This document shows positions 35,660-44,574 of a DNA stretch of 64,000 nt, in pieces. Each line of letters begins with the position of its first letter. The first letter of the stretch is position 1. The notes under the pieces are model-generated. The model saw only the letters and a program-made list of their open reading frames with translations, searched no databases and was not told where the DNA came from. A program made the translations under genes and the position numbers. This DNA comes from Arenibacter amylolyticus (GTDB lineage: Bacteria > Bacteroidota > Bacteroidia > Flavobacteriales > Flavobacteriaceae). The stretch spans positions 1-64,000 of the forward strand of contig NZ_MTAZ01000015.1 in assembly GCF_002150785.1 (NCBI RefSeq). Reading direction: 5' to 3'.

Positions 35660-35690
35660 GCTAACCTGGATCCTTTAACTCTTACAGTAT

Positions 35691-35729
35691 AAAAAACCTG
35701 TGAAGCTTAAAAGTTTCACAGGTTTTTTT
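35691..35729 (+). terminator. Intrinsic terminator after the TonB receptor gene
   Basis: AAAACCTGTGAA pairs with TTTCACAGGTTTT around a short loop, then a T-run. It is the strongest terminator of the region. Confidence 0.85.
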
Positions 35730-35990
35730 ATGGCAGCTATTAACCAGCTTCCTAGTTTATTATGAGATCAGTTTTGGGCTGGTTTTAAGTGAGTATTGAG
35801 CTAACCTATCTGTTAGAGGTAATCACCTATTAAGAACACTACAAGGCAGTTATAGAACATAAGTGCATTAGCAGTGAGCAAGGGAGACCTTGGCGCCCTC
35901 ATTACAACAAACCACTACCTATATAAGGAAAGTTTCTAGGGGGTATTATAGAAGGGGATAGGGTAATACGGACGATGTTGAAAAGCAACA
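35730..35990. other. Intergenic spacer
   Basis: About 260 bp between two terminator hairpins. No open frame of interest, promoter or repeat is seen. Confidence 0.5.
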
Positions 35991-36022
35991 AAAAAAGGGA
36001 ACCGACTGGTTCCCTTTTTTTT
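35991..36022. terminator. Bidirectional terminator before the 57-aa membrane protein gene
   Basis: AAAAAAGGGAACC pairs with GGTTCCCTTTTTT around GACT (13 bp). T-runs on both strands. It serves the minus-strand gene ending at 36045. Confidence 0.8.
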
Positions 36023-36044
36023 AAAAGTTTGTACACTATATATA

Positions 36045-36218
36045 TTATTCTTCGCGTTGCGCTTTCTTTGCTTCGCGTTTCTCTTTTAAAGCTTCAATAA
36101 TAGACCCTCCAATCCAGTAGGGAATTACAAAGGTCATAAGGAAAATCATCAACCAAAAACCTGTTAATAAAATGGCTGCAAAAGCTAAAAACCCTAAATA
36201 TTGGTCAAATTCAAACAT
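36045..36218 (-). CDS. 57-aa small membrane protein
   Basis: A 57-codon ATG-to-TAA frame on the minus strand. Residues 8-37 form one or two hydrophobic segments (starting LGFLAFAAILLTGFWLMI), followed by a charged helix ending KAQREE. No signal peptidase site is evident, so it probably stays in the inner membrane. A promoter reads TTG, 21 bases, TATATTTG on the minus strand, and its -7 ends 28 bp before the ATG. A terminator follows 22 bp after the stop. Promoter plus terminator support a real gene. I do not recognise the family. It lies alone between the TonB receptor and the symporter. Confidence 0.75.
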   Translation of the reverse strand: MFEFDQYLGFLAFAAILLTGFWLMIFLMTFVIPYWIGGSIIEALKEKREAKKAQREE

Positions 36219-36246
36219 GATGGATATGTGTTTAGATATAACGCTA

Positions 36247-36278
36247 CAAATATATCAAAATCTATATGATTATAGCAA
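36247..36278 (-). promoter_or_regulatory. Promoter of the 57-aa membrane protein
   Basis: On the minus strand TTG (36278-36276), 21 bases, then TATATTTG (36254-36247) fits the Bacteroidota consensus. Confidence 0.6.
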
Positions 36279-36385
36279 GAGTGATTCAAAAATTATTTAA
36301 GATAGATTAACTATTCTTGCCTATTCTGGTAGGCGATGTTGCTGCAGTGCTACCTTTCTTTGGAATTCTTAGCCAGCAAGACAAA

Positions 36386-36417
36386 ATAGGGCCTTAAAGA
36401 ACATAGAATAGCCCTAT
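36386..36417 (-). terminator. Terminator overlapping the symporter stop
   Basis: On the minus strand ATAGGGC pairs with GCCCTAT across an 18-base loop and is followed by TTTTG. The stop codon lies in the first arm. Confidence 0.5.
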
Positions 36418-37733
36418 GCATTATTCTTATTTCTCATTTTATAAGTATCGTCCCAATCCCTAATCTTTGGATCTCCTAATTTACCTACGGATTTAGCCAC
36501 TATCATGGAAACGGCGGCATCGCCAGTTACATTAACTACTGTTCTACACATATCCAGAGGTCTATCTACCGCAAAAATAAGGGCTAAACCAGCTTCAGGA
36601 ATACCCGCTTGTGCCAATACGATTACCAACATCACCATTCCAGCACCTGGAACCGCTGCACTTCCAATAGAAGCCAAGGTAGCGGTAGCAATAATTCCTA
36701 ACTGGGCGGTAAAGCTTAGATCCATCCCAAAGGCCTGCGCAATAAACACGGCTGCAACGGCTTGGTAGAGGCTAGTCCCATCCATATTAATGGTTGCACC
36801 AATAGGCAACACAAAACTGGTTACCTCTTCCTCTACGCCCAAATGCTCCTCTACCCGCTCCATGGTAACCGGCAGGGTAGCCGCACTAGAGCTGGTGGAA
36901 AAGGCCAAAAGCTGTGCCGGCGATATTCCCGATATAAAAAAGGAAGGAGTACGCTTGGTTACTATATAAACCACTGAGACATACACTCCAATCATCAGAA
37001 TGAGTCCAATAATGATACAGATTGCATACCACCCCAATGCCTTAAACAGGTCTAAACTAGGTGCTTCTACCACTAAGGCGGCCAATAGTGCAAAAACACC
37101 GTAGGGGGCCGCTAGCATAATAAGGTCTATCAGCTTGAGGATTACCTCATTAAATCCGTCAAAAAACTTTTTTACTGGGGCCGATTTTTCTTCCGGAATC
37201 AAAATTAATCCTATCCCGAAAAAAATGGCGAAAAAGATAACTTGCAGCATATTGCCATTGTCACTGGCTGCGTTGAATATATTACTCGGCACTAAATCTT
37301 CCAGAGCCTGTAAGGGTCCAGCCTCCCTTTGTTGTTGGGCTTGTTGAATCTTGGAATCTGCATCCCCACTATAATTCGCTACCAGTTCGTTGCGGGTATC
37401 CTCGCTGATAGAGGCTCCAGGTTTTATTATATTAACCATGGTAAGTCCGATAGACACGGCTATTACCGTTGAAACAACATAAATACTGATGGTTCTACCG
37501 CCCATTTTGGACAGTTTGGAGATATCCTTTAAATCGGATACGCCCTTGATTAGAGAAGCCAAGATTAGCGGAACTGCTATGAGCTTTAAAGAATTGATGA
37601 AAATATTACCGAAGGGCTTAATCCAATCTGATACCAATTTAGGTCCCCATTCAAATTGAACCATTGCCAGAGCGAAAAGTACTCCAACGACCATTCCCAA
37701 TAAAATTTGCCAATGCAACTCCAATTTTCTCAT
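36414..37733 (-). CDS. Dicarboxylate/amino acid:cation symporter (DAACS family)
   Basis: A 439-aa inner-membrane symporter of the DAACS (GltP/DctA) family. It has eight hydrophobic segments plus two re-entrant loops. The serine-rich HP1 motif is FSTSSSAATLPVTMERVEE (about residues 278-296). The TM7 motif is NMDGTSLYQAV (about 312-322), and the HP2 region is PGAGMVM (about 364-370). These bind aspartate, glutamate or C4-dicarboxylates together with Na+ or H+. The specific substrate cannot be read from sequence. The gene stands alone with its own terminator at the stop codon. Confidence 0.92.
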   Translation of the reverse strand: MRKLELHWQILLGMVVGVLFALAMVQFEWGPKLVSDWIKPFGNIFINSLKLIAVPLILASLIKGVSDLKDISKLSKMGGRTISIYVVSTVIAVSIGLTMVNIIKPGASISEDTRNELVANYSGDADSKIQQAQQQREAGPLQALEDLVPSNIFNAASDNGNMLQVIFFAIFFGIGLILIPEEKSAPVKKFFDGFNEVILKLIDLIMLAAPYGVFALLAALVVEAPSLDLFKALGWYAICIIIGLILMIGVYVSVVYIVTKRTPSFFISGISPAQLLAFSTSSSAATLPVTMERVEEHLGVEEEVTSFVLPIGATINMDGTSLYQAVAAVFIAQAFGMDLSFTAQLGIIATATLASIGSAAVPGAGMVMLVIVLAQAGIPEAGLALIFAVDRPLDMCRTVVNVTGDAAVSMIVAKSVGKLGDPKIRDWDDTYKMRNKNNA

Positions 37734-37797
37734 AAAAAAAGCCGATTTAGGTTGGAAAGATACTATAATGAATTACAAAGCACCAAAAAATAAGGAG

Positions 37798-38862
37798 TTA
37801 TAATTTTATAGTCCGATTAAGCAACGAAAAGTCAGCCATCACCAACGCCGCCATGGCCTCTACAATGGGTACTGCACGTGGCACTACACAGGGATCGTGC
37901 CTACCTTTACCTTGTGTGGTCACTTTATTCCCCTCTTTGTCTATGGTTTCATATGCTTGGATTACCGTTGCTACCGGTTTAAAGGCAATATTAAAGTAGA
38001 TATCCATTCCGTTGCTAATACCTCCCTGAATACCTCCACTATAATTGGTCTTGGTGCTCCCGTCCGTATTAAACTGGTCGTTATGCTCACTTCCTTTCAT
38101 TTTTACCCCCTCAAAACCACTGCCGTACTCAAATCCTTTTACAGCATTAATAGATAACATCGCCTTCCCTAAGTCGGCATGGAGCTTATCAAAAACCGGT
38201 TCCCCGAGACCTACGGGAACATTTTGTATCACACAGCTAATTACGCCCCCAATGGTATCTCCCTGCTTTTTTATTTGCTTGATATAATCTTCCATTCTTG
38301 CCGCGGTTTCCTGATCCGGGCAACGTACGGGGTTAGACTCTATTAAATTGAAGTCCAATTCCTGATAGGATTTATCCAGTTTTAATTCGCCCACTTGAGA
38401 AACGTAGGCGTGGATCTTCATATCCCCAAGAAACTGTTTGGCAATGGCACCAGCCACTACCCTACTGGCTGTTTCCCTAGCAGAACTCCTTCCTCCACCA
38501 CGATAGTCTCTAAAACCATATTTTTGGTCGTACACATAGTCGGCATGTGAAGGTCGGTAACTATCTTTTATATGTGAATAGTCTTTGGATTTTTGATTGG
38601 TGTTATGAATGGCAAAGCCAATGGGGGTTCCTGTAGTCTTCCCTTCAAACAAACCGGAATAGAACTCCACTGTATCGGGCTCTTTACGTTGGGTAACTAT
38701 GGCCGACTGCCCTGGCTTACGTCTATTTAAATCTACTTGAATAGCCTCCAAGTCCAATTCAATACCTGCTGGACAACCATCTAGAACGCCACCTATAGCT
38801 ACGCCATGAGATTCTCCAAAAGTTGTCAATTTAAAAAGAGTGCCAAAAGTATTTCCTGCCAT
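37798..38862 (-). CDS. aroC: Chorismate synthase
   Basis: A 354-aa FMN-dependent lyase that converts EPSP to chorismate, the last step of the shikimate pathway. Motifs include [19 protein letters not shown] (residues 12-30), [14 protein letters not shown] (about 103-116) and [20 protein letters not shown] (about 323-342), all diagnostic for AroC. Length is typical. The gene is a single unit with a TAnnTTTG element (38921-38928) 58 bp upstream of the ATG. No other aro gene is adjacent. Confidence 0.97.
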   Translation of the reverse strand: MAGNTFGTLFKLTTFGESHGVAIGGVLDGCPAGIELDLEAIQVDLNRRKPGQSAIVTQRKEPDTVEFYSGLFEGKTTGTPIGFAIHNTNQKSKDYSHIKDSYRPSHADYVYDQKYGFRDYRGGGRSSARETASRVVAGAIAKQFLGDMKIHAYVSQVGELKLDKSYQELDFNLIESNPVRCPDQETAARMEDYIKQIKKQGDTIGGVISCVIQNVPVGLGEPVFDKLHADLGKAMLSINAVKGFEYGSGFEGVKMKGSEHNDQFNTDGSTKTNYSGGIQGGISNGMDIYFNIAFKPVATVIQAYETIDKEGNKVTTQGKGRHDPCVVPRAVPIVEAMAALVMADFSLLNRTIKL

Positions 38863-38920
38863 ATCCTGTGTAAAGCTATTTGTTTTTATTACTTATAGGC
38901 CCTGCGTGGGCATAAACATC

Positions 38921-38928
38921 CAAAGGTA
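38921..38928 (-). promoter_or_regulatory. -7 element of aroC
   Basis: On the minus strand this reads TACCTTTG, a full TAnnTTTG match, 58 bp before the ATG. No -33 element is evident. Confidence 0.45.
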
Positions 38929-39037
38929 AATCTTAAAAAAGAGATAGAAAAATGGATGTTGCCCTTATTGACCTAAAATACTAATTATATAAATTTCCTT
39001 CTTATTTATTATGAATCCTGTTTCCCTTACCCAACAT

Positions 39038-41938
39038 CTAGTCCAGTAAGGCCTCCTTAATAATACTAATGGGGTGCAATGCCTTTCTTTTGGTTCCGTC
39101 ATAGATCTGATGCCTACAACTAGTTCCATTAGCCGCAATGATTACCTCTTCGCTAGTTTTACGCACTGCAGGGAACAGCTTTAGCTCTCCTACCTGCATA
39201 CTTACCTCATAGTGTTCCTTTTCGTAACCAAAAGAACCAGCCATACCACAACATCCGGAATTAATAATGGAAACGCTATAATTCTCGGGTAGGTTCAGTA
39301 AATCAAAGGTTACTTTCTGGTTAGAGATAGACTTCTGATGACAATGGTTATGTATTTTAACCGTTCTCTTTTCGGAGGTAAACGCACTGGCGGTCAACAC
39401 CCCTTTCGATATCTCCTGGGCTAAGAACTCTTCTATGAGATAGGCGTTTTTGGCAATAGCCTCCATCTTTTCACTATTAATCCCAAAGCGCTTATACTCA
39501 TCCCTAAAAGTTAAAATGGCTGAAGGTTCTAGTCCCAATACGGGAAGTCCTTGATTTGCAAACTCTATTAAATGCGCTACATTTTTTACGGCCAGTTCTT
39601 TTGCCTGCTTTAAAAATCCTTTAGAAATAAAGGTACGGCCACTCTCCGCTAGGAAAAGTTGCACTTCATATCCTAGTCGGGTAAGGACTTCAATGGCGTC
39701 CTTGCCCAAATCCACATCCAAAAATTGGGTGAACTCATCTATATAAAGGACTACTTTAGATTTGGTTTTGGGATTCTTTGCTTGCGATGCTTGCAGCAAG
39801 GCGCCAAAATCTACTTTATGCACTTTGGGCAGACTTCTTTCTGCTGCTACCCCCAAAGATTTTTTCAACAACCCTCCAAATATCTTGGAATCATAGATCG
39901 CATTGGTGAGTCCGGCAATAGTACTCCCCATCCTATTGAGGGCCGTATTATAGGCAAACAGTTTTGCACGTAGCGGATATCCATTCTCTTCCTGATATTG
40001 ATAGAGAAATTCTGCCTTTAGGGTGGCCACATCTACGTTACTAGGACATTCACTGGAACAAGCCTTACAACTTAGGCATAAGTCAAACACCTCTTTTAAT
40101 TCGGCATTATCAAACTTATTGGGCTTCTCCGAAGTGGTCAGGAATTCGCGCAAGGCATTGGCCCGACCTCTCGTGGTGTCTTTTTCGTTCTTGGTGGCAT
40201 GGTAACTGGGGCACATGGCACCTGGCATGTGGTGGGTTTTTCTACAATCCCCACTACCATTACATTTTTCGGCCGCTTTCAATATCCCCTCACTGTCCGA
40301 GAAATCCATTAGCGTCTCAATCTCCGGTTCTTCCCTATCTACTTCGTATCGCAGGGACTCATCCATAGGATAAGCATCCACGATTTTACCGGGATTGAAT
40401 ATATTTTTGGGATCAAAATAACTTTTTACGCGCTTTAATAGTTCGTAGTTTTTATCACCGATCATCAGAGGGATAAACTCGGCGCGAACTATACCATCTC
40501 CATGTTCCCCGCTAAAAGATCCTTTGTATTTTTTGGTGAGTTTAGCCACATCCGTAGTAATGGACCTAAAAAGGACCACATCTTCAGACTTCTTAAGGTT
40601 CAGGATAGGCCTAAGGTGTAATTCACCAGCCCCTGCGTGTGCATAATACACCGCCTCTTGGTCATAGTCCTTCATTATTTGGGAGAACTCCCCAATAAAA
40701 TCCTTAAGATCTTCCAAGGCTACGGCAGTATCCTCTATACAGGCCACTGCCTTGCGGTCTCCCACAATATTCCCCAATAGCCCTAGACCCGCCTTTCTCA
40801 GTTCTATGGCTTTGTTAATATCATCATTTTTCAATACTGGATGTGCATAGCTTCGTCCAGCATTTGATATGGTTTTTAGTAATTGTTGCAACTGTAGCTC
40901 CAAATCCTCCTCAGTATCGGACTTCACCTCTAGCATTAAAAGTGCAGCGGGGTCCCCATCCACAAAAAAGCGATTTTCCAATTGGGTACGGTTGTTCTTG
41001 GTACAATCCAAAATAACCTTATCCATCATCTCACAGGTATGGAGGTTATGCGCCATAAGCGGGGCCACATCACTTAAACAATCCTCCAAGGTTTTATAAT
41101 GGGTAACCACCATGGCAGAAAGCTTAGGGGGTAAATCGTCCAATTGCAAGACTATTTCTGTAGTAAAAGCCAAAGTACCTTCGCTACCGCTCAATAGTTT
41201 ACAAAGATTTAACCCTTCACCTTCTTGCCCAAAAACATTGCTTTTAAGCAACTCATCTACGGCATATCCCGTGTTACGCCTATGAATTTGTGGTTTTGGG
41301 AATTCGGCTACTATTTCTGCCTGTATCTCCTTATCCATAAGCTCCTTATGAAGGTTTCGGTAAATATCCCCTTCCAAAGTTTCTAACTCCAACTTCCCTA
41401 AAAATGCATTTTGGGAGAGCGTGTTAAACGTTACCTTGCTCCCATCGGAAAGTAAGGTGGTCATGGACACTACCTTATCACGAGTTACCCCGTACTGTAT
41501 GGAGGTAGTACCTGAAGAGTTATTCCCTACCATTCCCCCTATCATACATCGATTGGAGGTAGAGGTATTAGGGCCAAAAAACAGGCCATAAGGCGCTAGG
41601 TACTGATTTAACTCGTCCCTAATTACTCCAGGTTGAACGGTAACCTGTTTCTTATCCGTATCCAACGATACAATTCCAGTAAGGTGTTTGGATACGTCTA
41701 CTACAATCCCCTCTCCTACACATTGGCCTGCCAAGGAAGTACCTGCTGTTCTGGGTATAAGGCCAATTTGATGTTCGTTGGCGAATAAAATCAACTTCTT
41801 AATATCGGCCTCATTTTTAGGGTAGGCAACGGCCATTGGCAACTTTCTATAAACCGAGGCATCTGTGGCATATAAAGTAGTTGTTAATTTATCTACAAAC
41901 AACTCCCCTTCTAATTGATCTTTTATATAATTTAGCAT
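39038..41938 (-). CDS. FAD-binding and Fe-S dehydrogenase (YdiJ/D-2-hydroxyacid type)
   Basis: A 966-aa fusion of a VAO-type FAD dehydrogenase (GlcD-like) and an Fe-S/CCG module (GlpC-like). The FAD domain shows PRTAGTSLAGQCVGEG (about residues 58-73). A C-terminal FAD-linked oxidase domain spans about 260-530. Fe-S ligation is suggested by a 4-Cys segment (CLSCKACSSECP, about 625). The CCG domain includes NHCHQKS and SGCCGMAG (about 860-910). The family oxidises D-lactate, D-2-hydroxyglutarate or similar and passes electrons to quinone or an Fe-S partner. YdiJ-like is the closest named group; substrate is not determined. The gene is divergent from the small outer-membrane protein gene at 42043, with 104 bp between starts. 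Confidence 0.88.
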   Translation of the reverse strand: MLNYIKDQLEGELFVDKLTTTLYATDASVYRKLPMAVAYPKNEADIKKLILFANEHQIGLIPRTAGTSLAGQCVGEGIVVDVSKHLTGIVSLDTDKKQVTVQPGVIRDELNQYLAPYGLFFGPNTSTSNRCMIGGMVGNNSSGTTSIQYGVTRDKVVSMTTLLSDGSKVTFNTLSQNAFLGKLELETLEGDIYRNLHKELMDKEIQAEIVAEFPKPQIHRRNTGYAVDELLKSNVFGQEGEGLNLCKLLSGSEGTLAFTTEIVLQLDDLPPKLSAMVVTHYKTLEDCLSDVAPLMAHNLHTCEMMDKVILDCTKNNRTQLENRFFVDGDPAALLMLEVKSDTEEDLELQLQQLLKTISNAGRSYAHPVLKNDDINKAIELRKAGLGLLGNIVGDRKAVACIEDTAVALEDLKDFIGEFSQIMKDYDQEAVYYAHAGAGELHLRPILNLKKSEDVVLFRSITTDVAKLTKKYKGSFSGEHGDGIVRAEFIPLMIGDKNYELLKRVKSYFDPKNIFNPGKIVDAYPMDESLRYEVDREEPEIETLMDFSDSEGILKAAEKCNGSGDCRKTHHMPGAMCPSYHATKNEKDTTRGRANALREFLTTSEKPNKFDNAELKEVFDLCLSCKACSSECPSNVDVATLKAEFLYQYQEENGYPLRAKLFAYNTALNRMGSTIAGLTNAIYDSKIFGGLLKKSLGVAAERSLPKVHKVDFGALLQASQAKNPKTKSKVVLYIDEFTQFLDVDLGKDAIEVLTRLGYEVQLFLAESGRTFISKGFLKQAKELAVKNVAHLIEFANQGLPVLGLEPSAILTFRDEYKRFGINSEKMEAIAKNAYLIEEFLAQEISKGVLTASAFTSEKRTVKIHNHCHQKSISNQKVTFDLLNLPENYSVSIINSGCCGMAGSFGYEKEHYEVSMQVGELKLFPAVRKTSEEVIIAANGTSCRHQIYDGTKRKALHPISIIKEALLD

Positions 41939-42042
41939 ACTTAAATAAAGCTCAAAACAATTTTGGCCACTAAAATAGGACTTTATTGTTTGACGGTGAG
42001 CATGAATTTTTCATTTTTAACTATACTCAAATTTAGAACTCC

Positions 42043-42552
42043 ATGAAAATCTTTAAATTATTTCTTTTGTTGGTGAGTTGCTCTTGGTACTCTCTTAGTG
42101 CGCAGGAAATATCGGATCATTCCATAGGTCTTCGTCTAGGGGATAGTGATGGTTTTGGTGCTGAGATTTCCTATCAAAAATCACTTTTCCAGTACAACAG
42201 ATTGGAAGCCAACCTAGGATGGCGGGATAGTCGCTATTTCAATGCCTTTAAAGTATCCGGACTCTACCAATGGATTTTTCCTATAGACGGGAACTTCAAC
42301 TGGTATTACGGTGCTGGTGGAGGTTTAGGTAGTGTAGATTTTGTTACTAGGACTGAAGGCGGCAAAGAGCCCTACACCCCAGATGGCGGACTCTTCATTT
42401 TTGCTGCTGGAGATATTGGTGTGGAGTACAATTTTGACATTCCCCTATTGATATCCTTAGATTTTAGACCAGAAATTGGCGTGTTGGGTTATAAGAATTT
42501 CTCCAACAACTTCGATTTCGATATAGCCTTGGGCATTCGCTACCAATTTTAA
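42043..42552 (+). CDS. Small outer-membrane beta-barrel protein, uncharacterised
   Basis: A 169-aa exported protein with a signal peptide (residues 1-20, SWYSLSAQE). The rest is alternating aromatic/glycine strands, including YQWIFPIDGNFNWYYGAGGG (about 75-94), ending in an aromatic residue (GIRYQF). The final Phe is the usual outer-membrane insertion signal. Size fits an eight-strand barrel (OmpA/OmpW-like fold). No function can be assigned. The gene is followed by a terminator and stands alone. Confidence 0.72.
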   Translation: MKIFKLFLLLVSCSWYSLSAQEISDHSIGLRLGDSDGFGAEISYQKSLFQYNRLEANLGWRDSRYFNAFKVSGLYQWIFPIDGNFNWYYGAGGGLGSVDFVTRTEGGKEPYTPDGGLFIFAAGDIGVEYNFDIPLLISLDFRPEIGVLGYKNFSNNFDFDIALGIRYQF

Positions 42553-42574
42553 TTGAAGAAGCAATCATCCACAT

Positions 42575-42617
42575 AAAAAAGCCAAAAGCACCAAGGGGTA
42601 CTTTTAGCTTTTTTTAT
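42575..42617 (+). terminator. Terminator after the small outer-membrane protein gene
   Basis: AAAAAAGCCAAAAGCACC pairs imperfectly with GGTACTTTTAGCTTTTTTT and ends in a T-run. Confidence 0.7.
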
Positions 42618-42664
42618 TTATCATATATATAAGTACATTTACCCCCCAATTAAAATTTTAAACA

Positions 42665-43795
42665 ATGAAGAAATTATTATTATCCCTTTCCGTAGTAGTC
42701 GGTCTGGTTGCTTGCAGCGATAAACAGGACGGCTATGTCTTAAACGGCTCGTTGTCTGGTGACGTTGCGGACGGTACCCAAGTATTTATACGGAAAATAA
42801 ACGAAAGCAATCAACCCTATGATATTGACTCTACCACTGTTAAAAATGGGAAGTTTAGTGTTAGCGGTGCTGCTAACTCCCCAGATTTAATCTATGTTTT
42901 TATAGATCAGGTACAGGGATATACGCCTCTAGTGGCCGAAAATGGGACCATTGAATTAACGGCCCACAAGGATAGCCTAAATTTTGCGGAGGTGAAGGGA
43001 ACAACTCAAAACGACATATTCTTTAAATATTTAGATGAGTCAAGAGCCATATCTGACAAGGCCATGTCCATTCAAAGAGATTTACAGCAGGCTAGCATGA
43101 ACAAGGAAGAAGCAACTATAAAGTCGCTTCAAGACGAGTTTGGCGAACTACAGGAAGAGTATAAGAAATTTGAATTACAGTTTATTAAGGATCATCCAAA
43201 CGGACTTATCTCTGCATTGTTAATAGACAAAGTTCTAAACGGAAGAATTATAGAGAGTTCGGAAGCTCAGGAAATGTATGATGCACTTACCTCAGAGATC
43301 AAGGAAACGGCTCCTGGCAAACAGCTTGCTAAAAGTTTGGCTGCGGCAAAAGCTAGGGAAGAAAAAGGCAAGAGCACAGCTATTGGTTCTGTAGCCCCAG
43401 ATTTTTCGGGACCTACCCCTGAAGGCGGTGAAATTTCCCTTAAGGAAGCTATGGGCAAGGTAACAATTATAGATTTCTGGGCCGCATGGTGCAAGCCTTG
43501 TAGGGTAGAAAATCCAAATGTAGTAAGGGTTTACAACAAGTACCACGAGAAAGGTTTAAATATCATTGGTGTTTCTTTAGACCGTAAGGAAGAAGATTGG
43601 AAGAAAGCCATTGCTGATGACAACCTAACTTGGAACCATATTTCTAGCTTGGATTACTTTGACGATGCCATTGCTAAGCTTTATAACGTAGATGCAATTC
43701 CTGCTACTTTCATCCTGGATGAAAATGGAGTGATTATTGCGAAAAACCTACGCGGTCCTGCTTTGGAAGAGAAGATTTCCGAGTTGCTTGATTAA
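42665..43795 (+). CDS. DUF4369-TlpA thioredoxin lipoprotein
   Basis: A 376-aa lipoprotein, with lipobox LVAC at residues 14-17 (signal peptide MKKLLLSLSVVVGLVA). An N-terminal DUF4369 domain (about 25-120) and a helical linker precede the TlpA/AhpC-TSA-like thioredoxin domain (about 240-376). The redox motif is WCKPC with cysteines near 276 and 279. It would act in the periplasm or on the outer membrane as a disulfide reductant. Such proteins are very common and multicopy in Flavobacteriia, so the partner cannot be inferred. A terminator follows at 43817. Confidence 0.9.
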   Translation: MKKLLLSLSVVVGLVACSDKQDGYVLNGSLSGDVADGTQVFIRKINESNQPYDIDSTTVKNGKFSVSGAANSPDLIYVFIDQVQGYTPLVAENGTIELTAHKDSLNFAEVKGTTQNDIFFKYLDESRAISDKAMSIQRDLQQASMNKEEATIKSLQDEFGELQEEYKKFELQFIKDHPNGLISALLIDKVLNGRIIESSEAQEMYDALTSEIKETAPGKQLAKSLAAAKAREEKGKSTAIGSVAPDFSGPTPEGGEISLKEAMGKVTIIDFWAAWCKPCRVENPNVVRVYNKYHEKGLNIIGVSLDRKEEDWKKAIADDNLTWNHISSLDYFDDAIAKLYNVDAIPATFILDENGVIIAKNLRGPALEEKISELLD

Positions 43796-43816
43796 GAATT
43801 TGTAGTATAAATAAGT

Positions 43817-43862
43817 AAGAGGTTTTTAACTCCCTTAAAAAGGAACTAAAGACCTCTTTTTA
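43817..43862. terminator. Bidirectional terminator between TlpA and rhomboid genes
   Basis: AAGAGGTTTTTAACTCC pairs imperfectly with GGAACTAAAGACCTCTT, then a T-run, between convergent genes. Confidence 0.75.
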
Positions 43863-43864
43863 TT

Positions 43865-44515
43865 TTAGAGCTTATCCAATTTTCCAAGCACAAAAAGAAT
43901 CAAAATGGGGATGGCCAATAAAATTACCACCCAGGTATCCGTAATAAACAGATCTGGCTTAAACAACAAAGTAGTTAGGAAGCCTCCAATAGCGCCTCCA
44001 AAATGTGCCGTATGCCCAATATTTCCCAACCTGGTTTTCATTCCGTATATGGAGTAGAACAAATAAAGTATCCCCAATACATAGGCAGGTAAAGGAATTG
44101 GAATAAACATAATTCCCAACCGCATTCCCGGCTCTAATAAGATAGCAGCGTAAAGAATACCAGTAACAGCCCCACTAGCACCCACGGCGCTATAATAAGG
44201 TTCTTTCTTATGGAAAAACAAGGCCAAAAGATTACCTGCCACAAGGCTAATGAAATATAGGATTAAAAATTTCCCTGGCCCAAACCAATCAATGACTACC
44301 GGAGCAAAGAAAAAAAGCGTAAACATATTGAAGAACAAATGGGAAAAGTCTACGTGCAAAAATCCTGAAGTTAACATCCTATCCTTCTGTCCTGCTTGTA
44401 TGGCCCCCACTCCAAACTTATAGCGTTCAAAAAAATGGGAGTCATTAAAACCCTTTAGGGAGGTTACTATGTTAATGCCAATGATGGCAATAGTAGCTAA
44501 ATGGATGTCATTCAT
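43865..44515 (-). CDS. Rhomboid family intramembrane serine protease
   Basis: A 216-aa six-helix membrane protein. The catalytic serine is S114 in GASGAVTG, and the catalytic histidine is H171 in GHTAHFGGAIGG, giving the Ser-His dyad of rhomboids. The HVDFSHLFFNMF segment (residues 54-65) gives the usual oxyanion-side His/Asn. The fold is complete. The substrate is unknown. The gene is divergent from the acyltransferase gene with 59 bp between start codons; each has its own TAnnTTTG element. Confidence 0.9.
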   Translation of the reverse strand: MNDIHLATIAIIGINIVTSLKGFNDSHFFERYKFGVGAIQAGQKDRMLTSGFLHVDFSHLFFNMFTLFFFAPVVIDWFGPGKFLILYFISLVAGNLLALFFHKKEPYYSAVGASGAVTGILYAAILLEPGMRLGIMFIPIPLPAYVLGILYLFYSIYGMKTRLGNIGHTAHFGGAIGGFLTTLLFKPDLFITDTWVVILLAIPILILFVLGKLDKL

Positions 44516-44528
44516 ATTTAAAATGGAT

Positions 44529-44536
44529 TATCTTTG
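44529..44536 (+). promoter_or_regulatory. -7 element of the acyltransferase gene
   Basis: TATCTTTG, a full TAnnTTTG match, 38 bp before the ATG at 44575. Confidence 0.5.
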
Positions 44537-44540
44537 ACGC

Positions 44541-44548
44541 CAAATATA
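44541..44548 (-). promoter_or_regulatory. -7 element of the rhomboid gene
   Basis: On the minus strand TATATTTG, 25 bp before the ATG at 44515. It lies only 4 bp from the opposing element, so the two promoters probably exclude one another sterically. Confidence 0.5.
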
Positions 44549-44574
44549 ATTATATTTAGCCTAATCCACTTTGC

